DNA of 41,862 nucleotides from the NCBI GenBank assembly GCA_021779695.1, contig JAJYAE010000004.1, positions 1 to 41,862 of the forward strand, written 5' to 3'. Below the pieces are notes generated by a model. It was given only the letters and a program-made list of their open reading frames with translations. It was not told the DNA's origin and searched no databases. Numbering within the stretch: position 1 is the stretch's first letter; each line of letters begins with the position of its first letter. The DNA is from Acidobacteriota bacterium. Lineage in GTDB: Bacteria; Acidobacteriota; Terriglobia; Terriglobales; Acidobacteriaceae. The translations under genes were made by a program, and so were the position numbers. Shown in pieces: positions 1 to 8,532 of the stretch.

Positions 1-206
1 CCAGGATCAGCGGGCGAAACCAGATCGGTCCATGCGGGAACATTCAAGCTGTTTCCGCCGCGCGAAATGTCAGCCTGCATGATTTGGTTGGGAACCAACA
101 CACCACTGCGAAACAGCGCCGTGCTGGTCATCGAATTGACGGAAAGATATTCCGTGAATACTTCGGGAACGATCACGTCGGCAAGTTGTACGCCGCCTGC
201 GGGCAT
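1..206 (-). CDS. Phage major capsid protein, N-terminal part (cut by window edge)
   Basis: This reading frame on the minus strand begins with ATG at 204-206 and runs off the left edge, so only about 68 N-terminal residues are visible. A GAGGTG ribosome binding site lies just upstream of the start. The translation opens MPAGGVQLADVIVPEVFTEY, followed by a SALF-like stretch (TALFRSG) and a segment reading GGNSLNVPAWTDL. This pattern (LADVIVPEVF, then ALF.SG, then an N.P.W.DL stretch) is that of the major capsid proteins of one group of tailed phages. The protein would form the virion shell. It points to a prophage or phage-derived island extending to the left. The family call is from recognition of the N-terminus only. 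Whether the gene is intact cannot be seen. Confidence 0.65.
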   Translation of the reverse strand, partial: MPAGGVQLADVIVPEVFTEYLSVNSMTSTALFRSGVLVPNQIMQADISRGGNSLNVPAWTDLVSPADP

Positions 207-454
207 AGAACACCTCAATCAATTTGGATTTGGGATTGATGCGGCTTGCCGACTGGTTCGCCGATGCTCAGACTTGAGCGGTGAAACCTTGAAACAGGGG
301 CTCCCGACTGGTTGCTCGCGCTGCTTCAACTGAGAGAGTTGCACAGATTTAATGCGAGCGCAAGTCTTTTGCTGAGGAACACATAGGCGAACACTGGTGG
401 ACAGTCAAACTCCCTGTTAGCCGTCACACAAGCCGCCCATTTGAACGCGATACC

Positions 455-1147
455 ATGCAAAGCATGTTCAACCTGTCATCCGCAATCGCTTCGATCTTCG
501 GTCGCGGGCAAACATCGAACCGGCCCGCATCCATGCAAACTTCAGACTGGCTTCTATTGCCCGCTTGGACGCATGGAAACACGGATATTCAAGTACCGCA
601 ATACGCGGGGATTGCTGACTACGAATACGCTTTGACTGCGCACACTCGCAGTTCCGCCGCTACGCTTCGACAGATCAAGATGAGCGGTGTTTACACCGTC
701 AACCTTGCGGAGAATTCGTGTACCTGTCGTGAATGGGAGCAACACAAGAAAGCATTTCCGACGCTTGACGTTCGGCGCGTTTGTAGGCACGTCGCTAAAG
801 CCATCAACCACCGTCAAGCCGAGTTCGATGGAGCATGGAACGTCTGGACACGAAATATCCTCTTCGCTATCGAGCGTGAATTCTCCTACGGTGTATTCGC
901 AGAGTTCACCAGCATGTTTTTCAAGAATGGCGGGGACCAGTATCTTGCTCTGTACGACAATGCGCGCGGGTACGTCGAACTGTTCTCAGAGAGCGGCGGA
1001 TGTTTCGGGTATGATTCAAGCCGGAACAGATGGGCAAACGGCGAAGGGCCAAACGATCCGTTAGCGGTCAAACGAATCTTGCGCCCTTGGATTGATTCGC
1101 TCGATTCTCGATTCAAGAATGGAAAGTGTGAAGGTGCGGCGCGATGA
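455..1147 (+). CDS. SWIM zinc-finger protein, phage-island cargo
   Basis: A 230-residue protein. Residues 80-115 carry a SWIM-type zinc-binding pattern: C89-x-C91, a spacer of 18 residues, then C110-x-H112, preceded by a YTVNL beta strand. SWIM modules bind DNA or proteins in transposases, helicases and plant FAR1-like factors. Here no catalytic domain accompanies it, so the role is unknown. The C-terminal half (about 125-225) is aromatic-rich and unrecognised. No convincing ribosome binding site precedes the ATG at 455, and Met4 (464) or Met27 (533) could be the true start. The stop overlaps the start of the DUF2513-like gene by ATGA, so the two are probably translationally coupled. Codon use and higher A+T than the chromosomal genes to the right fit the mobile-island setting. 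Confidence 0.7.
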   Translation: MQSMFNLSSAIASIFGRGQTSNRPASMQTSDWLLLPAWTHGNTDIQVPQYAGIADYEYALTAHTRSSAATLRQIKMSGVYTVNLAENSCTCREWEQHKKAFPTLDVRRVCRHVAKAINHRQAEFDGAWNVWTRNILFAIEREFSYGVFAEFTSMFFKNGGDQYLALYDNARGYVELFSESGGCFGYDSSRNRWANGEGPNDPLAVKRILRPWIDSLDSRFKNGKCEGAAR

Positions 1148-1506
1148 AATGCGACATGGATTTGATACGAGAGATTTTGCTCGAAACGGAAAAGATGCCT
1201 GCAATGGAAATGTGGACTGCGGTTCCACTACTAGGGCATGACTTGAACGAAGTGGTTGCCCATGTCGAGCTTGCTAAAGAAGCGGGCTTGATCGATGCAC
1301 GGGTTCTATTGAGAGGACCGGATGCCTGCGTCTTGCGGCTAACAAACAGCGGCTATGAATTCCTTGAAGCGTCGAAGCAGAAAACGCTTTGGGAGCAGGC
1401 GAAACGTCAACTGGTTGAGCAGGGTCTGCCCATCACTGTTAGCACGATCAAGGTTGTATTGCAGGCGTCAATTCAGCATCAATTGGCAAAGTTAGGCATT
1501 GCGTGA
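1144..1506 (+). CDS. DUF2513-like protein
   Basis: A 120-residue protein beginning MKCDMDLIREILLETE, which is the typical opening of the DUF2513 family (M+RDMDLIR.IL). A predicted winged-helix-like core follows, ending in a LRLTNSGYEFLEA stretch and a C-terminal helix, consistent with the family (usual length about 110-130 residues). DUF2513 proteins are found on phages, plasmids and genomic islands. Their biochemical function is not established. The gene overlaps the SWIM protein by four bases (ATGA), which makes a two-gene cargo unit likely. I infer a DNA-binding or regulatory role from the fold only. Confidence 0.7.
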   Translation: MKCDMDLIREILLETEKMPAMEMWTAVPLLGHDLNEVVAHVELAKEAGLIDARVLLRGPDACVLRLTNSGYEFLEASKQKTLWEQAKRQLVEQGLPITVSTIKVVLQASIQHQLAKLGIA

Positions 1507-1533
1507 TGCAGCGTGCGGGGCTGCTAATCGGGA

Positions 1534-1740
1534 TTATTGGCTTTCCATGAACGCTATGAAGTCGCTCCATTTGACTTCCTTGCCGTTTTTCCGGTTCGTT
1601 TTGCCTTTGCACCAGATTAGCTTCGTCTTTGTGACAACCAAATCGCCGATATGGTCACCATTCGTGTCTGCAACGTCCAGTTCGATTCCGTTGTTCTTTA
1701 CTTCCATGGCAACGTCAAAATCCTTGACCTTAACGATCAC
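1534..1740 (-). CDS. Small conserved hypothetical protein (68 aa)
   Basis: The reading frame starts with GTG at 1738-1740, and an AAAGGAG ribosome binding site sits seven bases upstream, which strongly supports it over the overlapping plus-strand frame. The product opens MIVKVKDFDVAMEVKNNGIE and contains LGDLVV-like and LIWCKGKT segments, then KWSDFIAFM at the end. Short proteins of this pattern (beta-rich, a single conserved LxWCxGKT motif) are common as hypotheticals on plasmids, phages and islands. The stretch DTNGDHIGD resembles a calcium loop, but the usual flanking helices are absent. The gene points toward the capsid gene and away from the tRNA. Function unknown. Confidence 0.65.
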   Translation of the reverse strand: MIVKVKDFDVAMEVKNNGIELDVADTNGDHIGDLVVTKTKLIWCKGKTNRKNGKEVKWSDFIAFMESQ

Positions 1741-2078
1741 GAAGAATCTCCTTTAGGTTGTTTCGCTTGCAGACCAGCGTAACCAGCGGTTTTTCGCTTG
1801 TCAAATCAATGGCGCTATGACAGCAAGCTACGTTATTGGGGCATGACCGAATTCCCTATTGTGACCCGGATATTCGAGATCGCATCCCCGCGCCGTTTTG
1901 ACCGGCCATTTGGGGGTGTGCGGGGTCTACGGTAGGCTCTCAGCTCAATCGTTCGATTCGGAGTGAGCGCAAGCGACACTCCCGCGTTACCGAAGATGAG
2001 TCACCTGTGAATTTTTGGGGTATCGTTCGGGGTATATCCCGCTTACTCACTTGTAAAGTATTGATTTAACTGACGTTC
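1741..2078. other. Gene-free stretch between phage island and tRNA-Gln
   Basis: No supported reading frame is seen in these 338 bases on either strand. The only structured element is a pair of GGGGTAT words at 2017-2023 and 2029-2035, spaced 12 bases apart, lying about 45 bases beyond the 3' end of the tRNA. Short repeated words beside a tRNA 3' end are often integrase arm sites, but no integrase gene is visible in the window to support this. Confidence 0.4.
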
Positions 2079-2152
2079 TGGCTGCCCCCCAGGGATTCGA
2101 ACCCCGATATGCTGATCCAGAGTCAGCTGTCCTGCCGTTGAACGAGGGGGCA
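2079..2152 (-). tRNA. tRNA-Gln (anticodon CTG)
   Basis: Read on the minus strand, the acceptor arm TGCCCCC (from 2152) pairs with GGGGGCA, followed by discriminator G and an encoded CCA ending at 2079. The anticodon stem GCTGA/TCAGC encloses the loop CTCTGGA with anticodon CTG, which reads CAG (Gln). The T arm has TTCGAAT closed by CGGGG/CCCTG. Total length with CCA is 74 bases. The 3' end faces the phage-like genes at 1-1740, as expected when an element has integrated into the tRNA 3' end. Confidence 0.95.
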
Positions 2153-2168
2153 GTACGCAAATATGCCA

Positions 2169-2194
2169 CTAAGGCGATGCCGAGGTAGCCTTAG
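2169..2194. repeat. Short inverted repeat upstream of tRNA-Gln
   Basis: CTAAGGC (2169-2175) and GCCTTAG (2188-2194) form a perfect 7-base inverted repeat around a 12-base spacer. It lies just upstream of the tRNA in its transcription direction. It could be a protein site or a hairpin. No T tract follows on either strand, so a terminator is unlikely. Confidence 0.3.
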
Positions 2195-2388
2195 TAGCTG
2201 AGCAATGACTGGTCGTGCGTCGATGAGCCAGTGTTTTCATCATACGGGTTCGGACCGAACGGGTCAATTAAACGGTTCGACCTCCGCATCGCGCGTTTTG
2301 TCCCTCTTTCGCGTTTCGCCCCTCTTTCACGAACACGGGAAATACATATCCGGATAGCGCAAAGATGTCTCCCTTCTTGATGTAGAAT

Positions 2389-2787
2389 ATGGCGGGAATG
2401 GAATTGTTTTTCAATCTCGTCTGGCTTTTTGCGGCATTCACTCTGGTTTTCTTCTGGGGAACCATGAGGCCTGCAAAGCCAACGCCGAAGCGAAATTCGA
2501 TCATTGCCCTGACCTTGCTCATCGTCATCCTGTTCCCCGTTATATCGGTCAGTGATGACCTTTGGTCCATTCAGAATCCTGCAGAGGCGGACACGGCACT
2601 TCGTCGTGATCATGTGAACCAAGCAGCTCATTCCAACCTCGTCGTGCATGTGGGACTCCCTGAGTTTCCCACGTCCGGCCTCGAAGGGGGATGGGCGTCA
2701 AGTGCGATCCTTCCGCATATCAATCCTGTCATTCTTGGGACCCAGTTTTTCTTCAGAATCCAGAATCGCCCGCCCCCTGCCTGCTAG
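2389..2787 (+). CDS. Small membrane protein upstream of RND metal-efflux genes
   Basis: About 132 residues, with two hydrophobic helices near the N-terminus (about residues 3-22 and 38-53). A conserved-looking junction follows (FPVISVSDDL), then a charged stretch with NPAEAD and RRDH, and a tail that seems to lie outside the membrane. Small proteins with this layout often precede CzcC/CusC-type genes in Acidobacteria, but I know no function. The start is uncertain. ATG at 2389 follows a TAGAAT -10-like box directly, so ATG at 2398 (Met4) may be the real start on a very short leader. The gene lies about 75 bases before the outer-membrane factor in the same direction and may belong to the same transcript. 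Confidence 0.6.
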   Translation: MAGMELFFNLVWLFAAFTLVFFWGTMRPAKPTPKRNSIIALTLLIVILFPVISVSDDLWSIQNPAEADTALRRDHVNQAAHSNLVVHVGLPEFPTSGLEGGWASSAILPHINPVILGTQFFFRIQNRPPPAC

Positions 2788-2864
2788 TTCCCTCGCCTCC
2801 TCCAATTCCTTTCTAATGCCTCCAACCTGCGCACATCGCATCCGGATGTGTGCGAAGGTCAGAT

Positions 2865-4145
2865 ATGAGATATGGTCGCTGCCATTGGCATGCCCTGCTT
2901 TGTTGTGTTCTCTTGCTTGCTGCGTCGCAAGGCTGCATAGGACAGGAGATTCTTTCCTGGACTCAGGTGAAGGCCCGATTTGAAAGCACAAACCCCGCTT
3001 TGCAGGCCGGCGAGTCTGGAGTCGACGAAATGCGTGCAAATGAGGTAACTGCCTTTCTGCGCCCAAATCCCCAGTTCACGCTCGCGGCAGATGGTACGCA
3101 GATCGCGTCCCATGATGATGTCTGGCAACCAACAAGAGGAACTTTCGTCGTACCCACAATTAGTTATCTTCATGAGCGCAGACACAAGCGAGAGCTACGC
3201 CTGCAAAGTGCGCAAGAAGGTACCAGGGTTGCCGCTTCGCAGTACGATGATTTGAAGCGGAATCTCGAATTTAACCTGCACGAGGCGTTTGTCACAACTC
3301 TTGAAGCCAAAGAAGTCCTGAAGCTTGCCAGGGCAGACCTCGACTACTACGACAAGATCATCGCTCTCTCCAAATCGCGCTATCAGGCGGGCGATATCTC
3401 ACAAGTTGACCTGGATCGGATCGAACTCTTGCGGGTTCAGTACGAAGCTGAAATTCAGTCTGCAATCGTAAACTTGCGGACTTCAAAAATTCAGCTGTTG
3501 CAACTTCTCGATGACCGGACTCCTGTCGACGAATTTGATGTAGACGGCTCATTTGACTCCGTTGCGAATTTGCAGCCGCTCGATCACTACCACCAAATTG
3601 CCTTGGATTCCCGCCCGGACTTGCAAGCTGCAATGCAAGCGGCACAGCAGGCAGTCACGAATCACAAACTGGCCATCGCCAATGGATCGACCGATCCAAC
3701 CATCAGTGGATGGTACACATGGAACTCCTCGAACAACAACCCCAATGGACTCCAGACCATTGGAGGAAGCGTGAGCATTCCGCTGCGCGTTTTTGATCAC
3801 AACCAGGGAGAGAAAGAACGCACCTTAATCGACATTCGTCGCAGTCAGCAAATTACAGAAGCAACGCGTGCCCAGATCTTCAGCGACGTGGACTCCGCCT
3901 ATACCGAGGTGCAAAGTAGTCTGGCGTTAATCGCGCCCTACAAGACTCAATACAAGGATCAGGCGACCCGCGTGCGCGACACAGTAACTTACGCATACGA
4001 GCACGGAGGTGCTTCATTAATGGATTTCCTAAACGCGCAAAGCGATTACAGAGTTGTACAACTTGCCTATCTCCAACTGATTGGTTCATATCTGACTGCA
4101 GCCGATCAGCTCAATCTTGCCATCGGTCGCGAGGTGCTTCAATGA
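2865..4145 (+). CDS. TolC/CusC-family outer membrane efflux protein
   Basis: About 426 residues. It is the outer-membrane channel of a tripartite heavy-metal RND pump. A signal peptide is clear (MRYGRCHWHALLCCVLLLAA, then SQGCIGQEI). The rest is helix-rich, with two repeats typical of the outer-membrane efflux family, including a NPALQA segment near the start and the second-repeat R-rich stretch around SRPDLQAA. I chose ATG 2865 because an AAGG box sits about eight bases upstream. The frame is also open from GTG 2850, which would put five charged residues before the signal. The stop overlaps the downstream ATG at 4142 (ATGA). It sits in one operon with the adaptor and pump. Metal specificity is inferred from the pump, not from this protein. 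Confidence 0.9.
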   Translation: MRYGRCHWHALLCCVLLLAASQGCIGQEILSWTQVKARFESTNPALQAGESGVDEMRANEVTAFLRPNPQFTLAADGTQIASHDDVWQPTRGTFVVPTISYLHERRHKRELRLQSAQEGTRVAASQYDDLKRNLEFNLHEAFVTTLEAKEVLKLARADLDYYDKIIALSKSRYQAGDISQVDLDRIELLRVQYEAEIQSAIVNLRTSKIQLLQLLDDRTPVDEFDVDGSFDSVANLQPLDHYHQIALDSRPDLQAAMQAAQQAVTNHKLAIANGSTDPTISGWYTWNSSNNNPNGLQTIGGSVSIPLRVFDHNQGEKERTLIDIRRSQQITEATRAQIFSDVDSAYTEVQSSLALIAPYKTQYKDQATRVRDTVTYAYEHGGASLMDFLNAQSDYRVVQLAYLQLIGSYLTAADQLNLAIGREVLQ

Positions 4146-4177
4146 ATCGGGCGATACGTCAAGACAGAAGAGGCATC

Positions 4178-5305
4178 ATGCGCACCAACGTAGTCCTCGC
4201 ATCGCTGCTTTGCGTGCCACTCGTAGCGTGTAATCCAACTCCGCAGGGAGATGGCGCCCCGCCTCCTGCAAAAGTCATCACCGTTCACGATATGAATTTG
4301 ATCTCTATTGCCAAGAAGGATCAATCACGCTTTTCGCTCATCACCGCAGAGAAGCTAGAGATTCCCAGCGAATTGGAGGCGACGGGCACAGTTCTGCCGG
4401 ATATATCTCGTGAAGTTCCTGTCATTTCTCTTGCAAATGGACGTGTCGTGGATATCAAGGCAAGGCTCGATGACAACGTCGTGAAAGGGCAGCTTTTACT
4501 CAAAGTTCAGAGTCCCGATGTGACAAATGCCTTCGATGCCTACCTGAAGGCAAAGAATGATGAGGCACTTGCAAATAGGTCACTTCAGCGATCGAAGGAT
4601 CTGTTTGTGCATGGCGCAATCTCTCAGGCAATGCTTGATCAGGCCGAGAACGCCGAGAGTGATGCCGAGGCAGACCTTACGGCAGCCCTCTCTCAATTAA
4701 ACACTCTCGGCGTCGACAAGACGCACCCTAGCAGTGTTGTGAATGTCTACGCCCCAATTTCCGGCGTTATTGTGGCGCAGAATGTGACCAATGCGGCAGC
4801 AGCGGGCGTTGGACTCGCTGGCTCCGCGACAGCATTCACGATCGCTGACTTGTCTCATGTGTGGATTGTTTGTGACGTCTACGAGAATGACATTTCTAAG
4901 CTCCAGCTCGGGCAGACCGCTCGCATTGTTTTAAATGCTTTTCCGAATCGTCAACTGACTGGAAGGATCAGCGATATAGGACCAATCCTTGACCCATCTT
5001 TGAGAACCGCGAAGGTGCGCGTTGAAGTCGCCAATCCCGGATTTATACGGCTGGGAATGTTTGCCACCGCGACCTTCGCGAGCCGGATGAATAAGACATT
5101 TGCTGTTGTTCCGGCCGATGCCGTGCTGCACTTGCACGATCGAAGCTGGGTCTTTGTTCCTGCCGGCGACGCACAATTCCGGCGAACTGAAGTACAGGCT
5201 GGGCCGCTCCTGGCGGGAAATCGTCAGGAGATCCTCTCCGGGATTGAACCGGGGCAACAGGTCGTCGCGAGTGCACTCATGCTTGAGACGGTAGGGAATC
5301 AATAA
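4178..5305 (+). CDS. RND efflux periplasmic adaptor lipoprotein (CzcB/CusB-like)
   Basis: About 375 residues, bridging the inner-membrane pump and the outer-membrane channel. The start at 4178 is preferred over ATG 4142 because GAAGAGG precedes it at a proper distance. It also yields a tidy lipoprotein signal, MRTNVVLASLLCVPLVAC, with the lipid cysteine in an LVAC box. The order is a barrel-sandwich half (VISLANGRVVDIKARLDDNV), a helical hairpin (about 110-165 with AKNDEALANRSLQRSK), the second half with YAPISGVIVA, and then the beta-barrel and membrane-proximal domains. It abuts the pump gene with no gap. No histidine-rich metal-binding N-terminus is present, unlike some CzcB proteins. Confidence 0.9.
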   Translation: MRTNVVLASLLCVPLVACNPTPQGDGAPPPAKVITVHDMNLISIAKKDQSRFSLITAEKLEIPSELEATGTVLPDISREVPVISLANGRVVDIKARLDDNVVKGQLLLKVQSPDVTNAFDAYLKAKNDEALANRSLQRSKDLFVHGAISQAMLDQAENAESDAEADLTAALSQLNTLGVDKTHPSSVVNVYAPISGVIVAQNVTNAAAAGVGLAGSATAFTIADLSHVWIVCDVYENDISKLQLGQTARIVLNAFPNRQLTGRISDIGPILDPSLRTAKVRVEVANPGFIRLGMFATATFASRMNKTFAVVPADAVLHLHDRSWVFVPAGDAQFRRTEVQAGPLLAGNRQEILSGIEPGQQVVASALMLETVGNQ

Positions 5306-8300
5306 ATGATCCGTGCTTTAGTTGATTTCGCATTAAGGAACCGGTGGCTCGTACTTGGAGGTGTAGTCGTTCTCACCTTCTGGGGCATCATTTCTTTCCG
5401 CAATCTCCCCGTTGAGGCCTATCCTGACGTCGCCAATAACTACGTCCAGATCATCACGCAATGGCCGGGGCGCAGCGCAGAAGAGATTGAACGCCAGGTC
5501 ACGGTTCCAGTTGAGATCCAAATGGCAGGCATTCCTCATCTCACGCACTTGCGCTCCACGACACTTGCCGGTCTCTCGAGTTTGATGTTGATCTTCGACG
5601 ACAGCTCAACCAGCGATATGAATCGGGAACATGTCCTGGAGCGCCTCAGCCAAGTCAACCTTCCAGCTGGCCTGATTCCGCAAACGGGCACCGATTGGAG
5701 CCCTGTCGGCCAGATTTTTTGGTACACCGTTGAAAGCACAAACCCCTCCTACGACGTAATGGAGAAGAAATCCATTGAGGATTGGACTCTCGAAAAGTCA
5801 TTCAAGGGCGTTCCGGGCGTGGTTGATGTTTCCAGTTTTGGTGGGCCAACGAAGGAGTACCAGATAAGAATCGACCCCGATAAGCTTATCTCATACGGGC
5901 TCTCACTCAGTCAGGTCGAGCAGCAGATCGCCAACAATAACACAAATGGCGGCGGCAGCTTCATTGAAGAAGGCGCACAGCAAGTCAATGTACAGTCCCT
6001 GGGGCTTTACAAAAGCGTTCAGGACATCGCGAACACAGTTATCAAGACATCGAATGGTACTGCTATCAGAGTTGGAGATATCGCGACAGTTGCTCAAGGT
6101 CCCAGGATTCGCCTGGGACAGATTGGCCGTGCAACCCATCTAGGTGACGGCACCATTATTGATAATCCCGACACCGTTGAAGGCATCGTTCTTCTACAAA
6201 AAGGTGATGACTCTGACCCGGTTCTTCAGGGTATCCATGAGGAAGTGAAGAAGCTGAACCGCTCCATCTTGCCGAAAGGGGTAAAGGTAGTTCCCTTCCT
6301 TGATCGCTCCGACCTGGTTCGTTTCACCGTGGACACCGTGGAACATAACCTTACTGCAGGAATGATCCTGGTTTCGATCATCCTGTTTACTTTTTTAGGC
6401 AATGTGCGCGGCGCCATCATAGTGGCACTTACCATACCTTTTGCGCTTCTCTTCGCGTCCATCTGCCTTGACTTGAGCCACATTCCTGCAAACCTCCTCT
6501 CGCTTGGGGCGTTGGACTTTGGTATGGTTGTCGACGGCTCCGTGGTCATGATCGAAAACATTGTGCGTCATCTTTCGCAAAGGGACGACACTCGAACTCC
6601 TGCTCGTCAAATCCGGGATGCTGCACACGAAGTCCAACGGCCTGTCTTCTTCGCGATTGGAATCATCATCACCGCGTACCTCCCTATCTTTACTTTGCAG
6701 GCGGTTGAGGGACGACTTTTTAAGCCGATGGCGTGGACCGTAGCATTTGCGTTGCTTGGTGCGCTCACCTTTTCCATGATCATTGCTCCTGTGCTCGCCA
6801 GCATCTTTTTCGGCAATGGCGCCAAAGAATGGGACAACCCATTGATGCATTGGCTGGTCCGCCGCTATCGGTCCGCAGTCCGAACAGCGATTCTGCATCG
6901 GTATGCTACGGTTGGCACCGCAGCAGTTCTTTTTCTTGGAGCAGTCTTTCTCGCAACAGGCGGCGCCATCGGCTCTGAATTCCTCCCTCACCTGGATGAG
7001 GGATCGATCTGGGTGCGTGGAACTCTTCCGCCCAGTGAAGGTCCAAGCGCCAGCATCGACTTTACAAATAGAGCACGGGTTGTAATGGCAAGCTTTCCTG
7101 AAGTCACTCAGGTCATAAGCCAGACTGGAAGGCCAGACGACGGCACCGATACGACGGGATTTTTCAATACTGAATACTTTGTAGACCTGAAGCCCAAAGA
7201 GCAGTGGAGACCCATCTTTCATCAGAGCAAAGACGCATTGATCGCTGCGATGGACGCGCAGCTACAGAGATTCCCTGGAGTCATTTGGAATTTCTCGCAA
7301 CCGATATCAGACAACATGGAGGAGGCCGTCTCTGGCGTGAAGGGTGAACTCGCTGTCAAACTTTACGGTGATGACCTGCGCACTCTGGAAGCAAAGGCAG
7401 AGCAAATTCAGGATCAGATGGCAACAGTGCGTGGAGTACAGGACCTGGGCATCTTCCGCATTATTGGACAGCCAAACCTGAATTACACTGTCAATCGCGC
7501 GGCAGCTGCCAGGTGGGGCATCAACGTAGCTGACATCCAGGATGCAATCCAGACGGCGGTTGGATCCAACGCGCTCACCCAGGTGCAGCAAGGAGAAGCG
7601 CGATATGACGTGACGTTGCGTTATCAAAAGCCATATCGCGATACTCCCGAAGCCATCTCCGATATACGTCTCCTCGCACCCACTGGGGAACGTGTTTCCC
7701 TTGCTCAGCTAACAACCGTTTCAACGGATGACGGTGCAGAGGAAATCTATCGGGAAGGTGGTCAGCGCTACGTCGCAATCAAATACTCCGTCCGCGGCCG
7801 CGATTTGGGGTCGACTGTGCGTGAGGCCATCGATAAAGTGACCACGAATGTTGCTCTTCCCCCTGGCTATCATCTGGAATGGGCCGGAGAATATGCAAGC
7901 CAACAAAGGGCAGACAAGCGGATGGCCATCGTCATTCCAATCACAATCCTCGGAATTTTTCTGATCTTGTATACGATGTTCCGCTCATTCAAATGGGCCA
8001 TGCTCGTCCTGGTTTCAGTCATCATGGCCTCAATCGGTGGTCCGCTTGCACTCTTTGTCACTCACACCAACTTTTCCGTCTCCTCCGCAGTCGGATTCCT
8101 CGCACTCTTTGGAGTCTCGGTTCAAACAGGCGTCATCATGCTTGAATACATCAATCAGTTGCGTGCGCGCAGAAAAGGAATGGAGGAATCGGATCAACAG
8201 CATGTCATCGACGCGGCGGTTGAAGGAGCCGTGCTTCGCCTGCGGCCCATTATGATGACCATGTTGGTCGCAACTCTTGGCTTACTCCCTGCCGCCACTT

Positions 8301-8464
8301 CTCACGCAATCGGATCTGACTCGCAAAGGCCCTTTGCGATTGTTATCGTCGGCGGTCTACTCGCCAATCTCGTAATCGGCATTTTCCTCATGCCCTCTCT
8401 ATATGTATGGATGGCACGCGAGGACGATGTCCTGCCAGCCGTCGAGATAAGCGAGGAATTTTAG
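5306..8464 (+). CDS. Heavy-metal efflux RND pump, CzcA/CusA family
   Basis: A 1052-residue inner-membrane proton-driven pump of normal length for the HME-RND family, with twelve expected membrane helices and two large periplasmic loops. In helix 4 the motif D404-F-G-M-V-V-D410-G-S-V-V-M-I-E417-N is visible. In the Nies classification a DFG...DG pattern here goes with divalent cations (Zn, Co, Cd, Ni type), whereas monovalent Cu/Ag pumps carry A-x-G at this place, so I infer divalent-metal export. The start codon directly follows the adaptor stop, giving a three-gene operon. The gene ends in a convergent arrangement with the YbbP-like permease, and only 68 bases separate them. Confidence 0.93.
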   Translation: MIRALVDFALRNRWLVLGGVVVLTFWGIISFRNLPVEAYPDVANNYVQIITQWPGRSAEEIERQVTVPVEIQMAGIPHLTHLRSTTLAGLSSLMLIFDDSSTSDMNREHVLERLSQVNLPAGLIPQTGTDWSPVGQIFWYTVESTNPSYDVMEKKSIEDWTLEKSFKGVPGVVDVSSFGGPTKEYQIRIDPDKLISYGLSLSQVEQQIANNNTNGGGSFIEEGAQQVNVQSLGLYKSVQDIANTVIKTSNGTAIRVGDIATVAQGPRIRLGQIGRATHLGDGTIIDNPDTVEGIVLLQKGDDSDPVLQGIHEEVKKLNRSILPKGVKVVPFLDRSDLVRFTVDTVEHNLTAGMILVSIILFTFLGNVRGAIIVALTIPFALLFASICLDLSHIPANLLSLGALDFGMVVDGSVVMIENIVRHLSQRDDTRTPARQIRDAAHEVQRPVFFAIGIIITAYLPIFTLQAVEGRLFKPMAWTVAFALLGALTFSMIIAPVLASIFFGNGAKEWDNPLMHWLVRRYRSAVRTAILHRYATVGTAAVLFLGAVFLATGGAIGSEFLPHLDEGSIWVRGTLPPSEGPSASIDFTNRARVVMASFPEVTQVISQTGRPDDGTDTTGFFNTEYFVDLKPKEQWRPIFHQSKDALIAAMDAQLQRFPGVIWNFSQPISDNMEEAVSGVKGELAVKLYGDDLRTLEAKAEQIQDQMATVRGVQDLGIFRIIGQPNLNYTVNRAAAARWGINVADIQDAIQTAVGSNALTQVQQGEARYDVTLRYQKPYRDTPEAISDIRLLAPTGERVSLAQLTTVSTDDGAEEIYREGGQRYVAIKYSVRGRDLGSTVREAIDKVTTNVALPPGYHLEWAGEYASQQRADKRMAIVIPITILGIFLILYTMFRSFKWAMLVLVSVIMASIGGPLALFVTHTNFSVSSAVGFLALFGVSVQTGVIMLEYINQLRARRKGMEESDQQHVIDAAVEGAVLRLRPIMMTMLVATLGLLPAATSHAIGSDSQRPFAIVIVGGLLANLVIGIFLMPSLYVWMAREDDVLPAVEISEEF

Positions 8465-8471
8465 TAACCGA

Positions 8472-8487
8472 CTTCACATTCGTGAAG
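8472..8487. terminator. Possible weak terminator hairpin between convergent genes
   Basis: CTTCAC and GTGAAG form a perfect 6-base stem with a 4-base loop just after the pump stop codon. No T run follows on either strand, so termination is only a possibility. Confidence 0.25.
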
Positions 8488-8532
8488 GTGTGCAACTCGA
8501 CCGAGCTTCACTTGGGAGCTTAAGCTGAGTCG

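Noticed and set aside
67..333. 88-residue plus-strand open frame at the left edge
   Set aside because: It lies opposite the phage capsid gene, which has a ribosome binding site and a recognisable N-terminus.
1681..1701. Possible calcium loop in the 68-residue protein
   Set aside because: DTNGDHIGD resembles an EF-hand loop, but the required helices and further loops are missing, so calcium binding is not claimed.
2191..2649. Minus-strand open frame of 152 residues opposite the small membrane protein
   Set aside because: The translation is Arg-rich and lacks hydrophobic or domain structure. The plus-strand frame has two clear membrane helices.
6395..7222. 275-residue open frame antisense to the RND pump
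   Set aside because: It lies wholly inside a well-supported pump gene, is rich in low-information Arg/Ser stretches and shows no recognisable domain or ribosome binding site.
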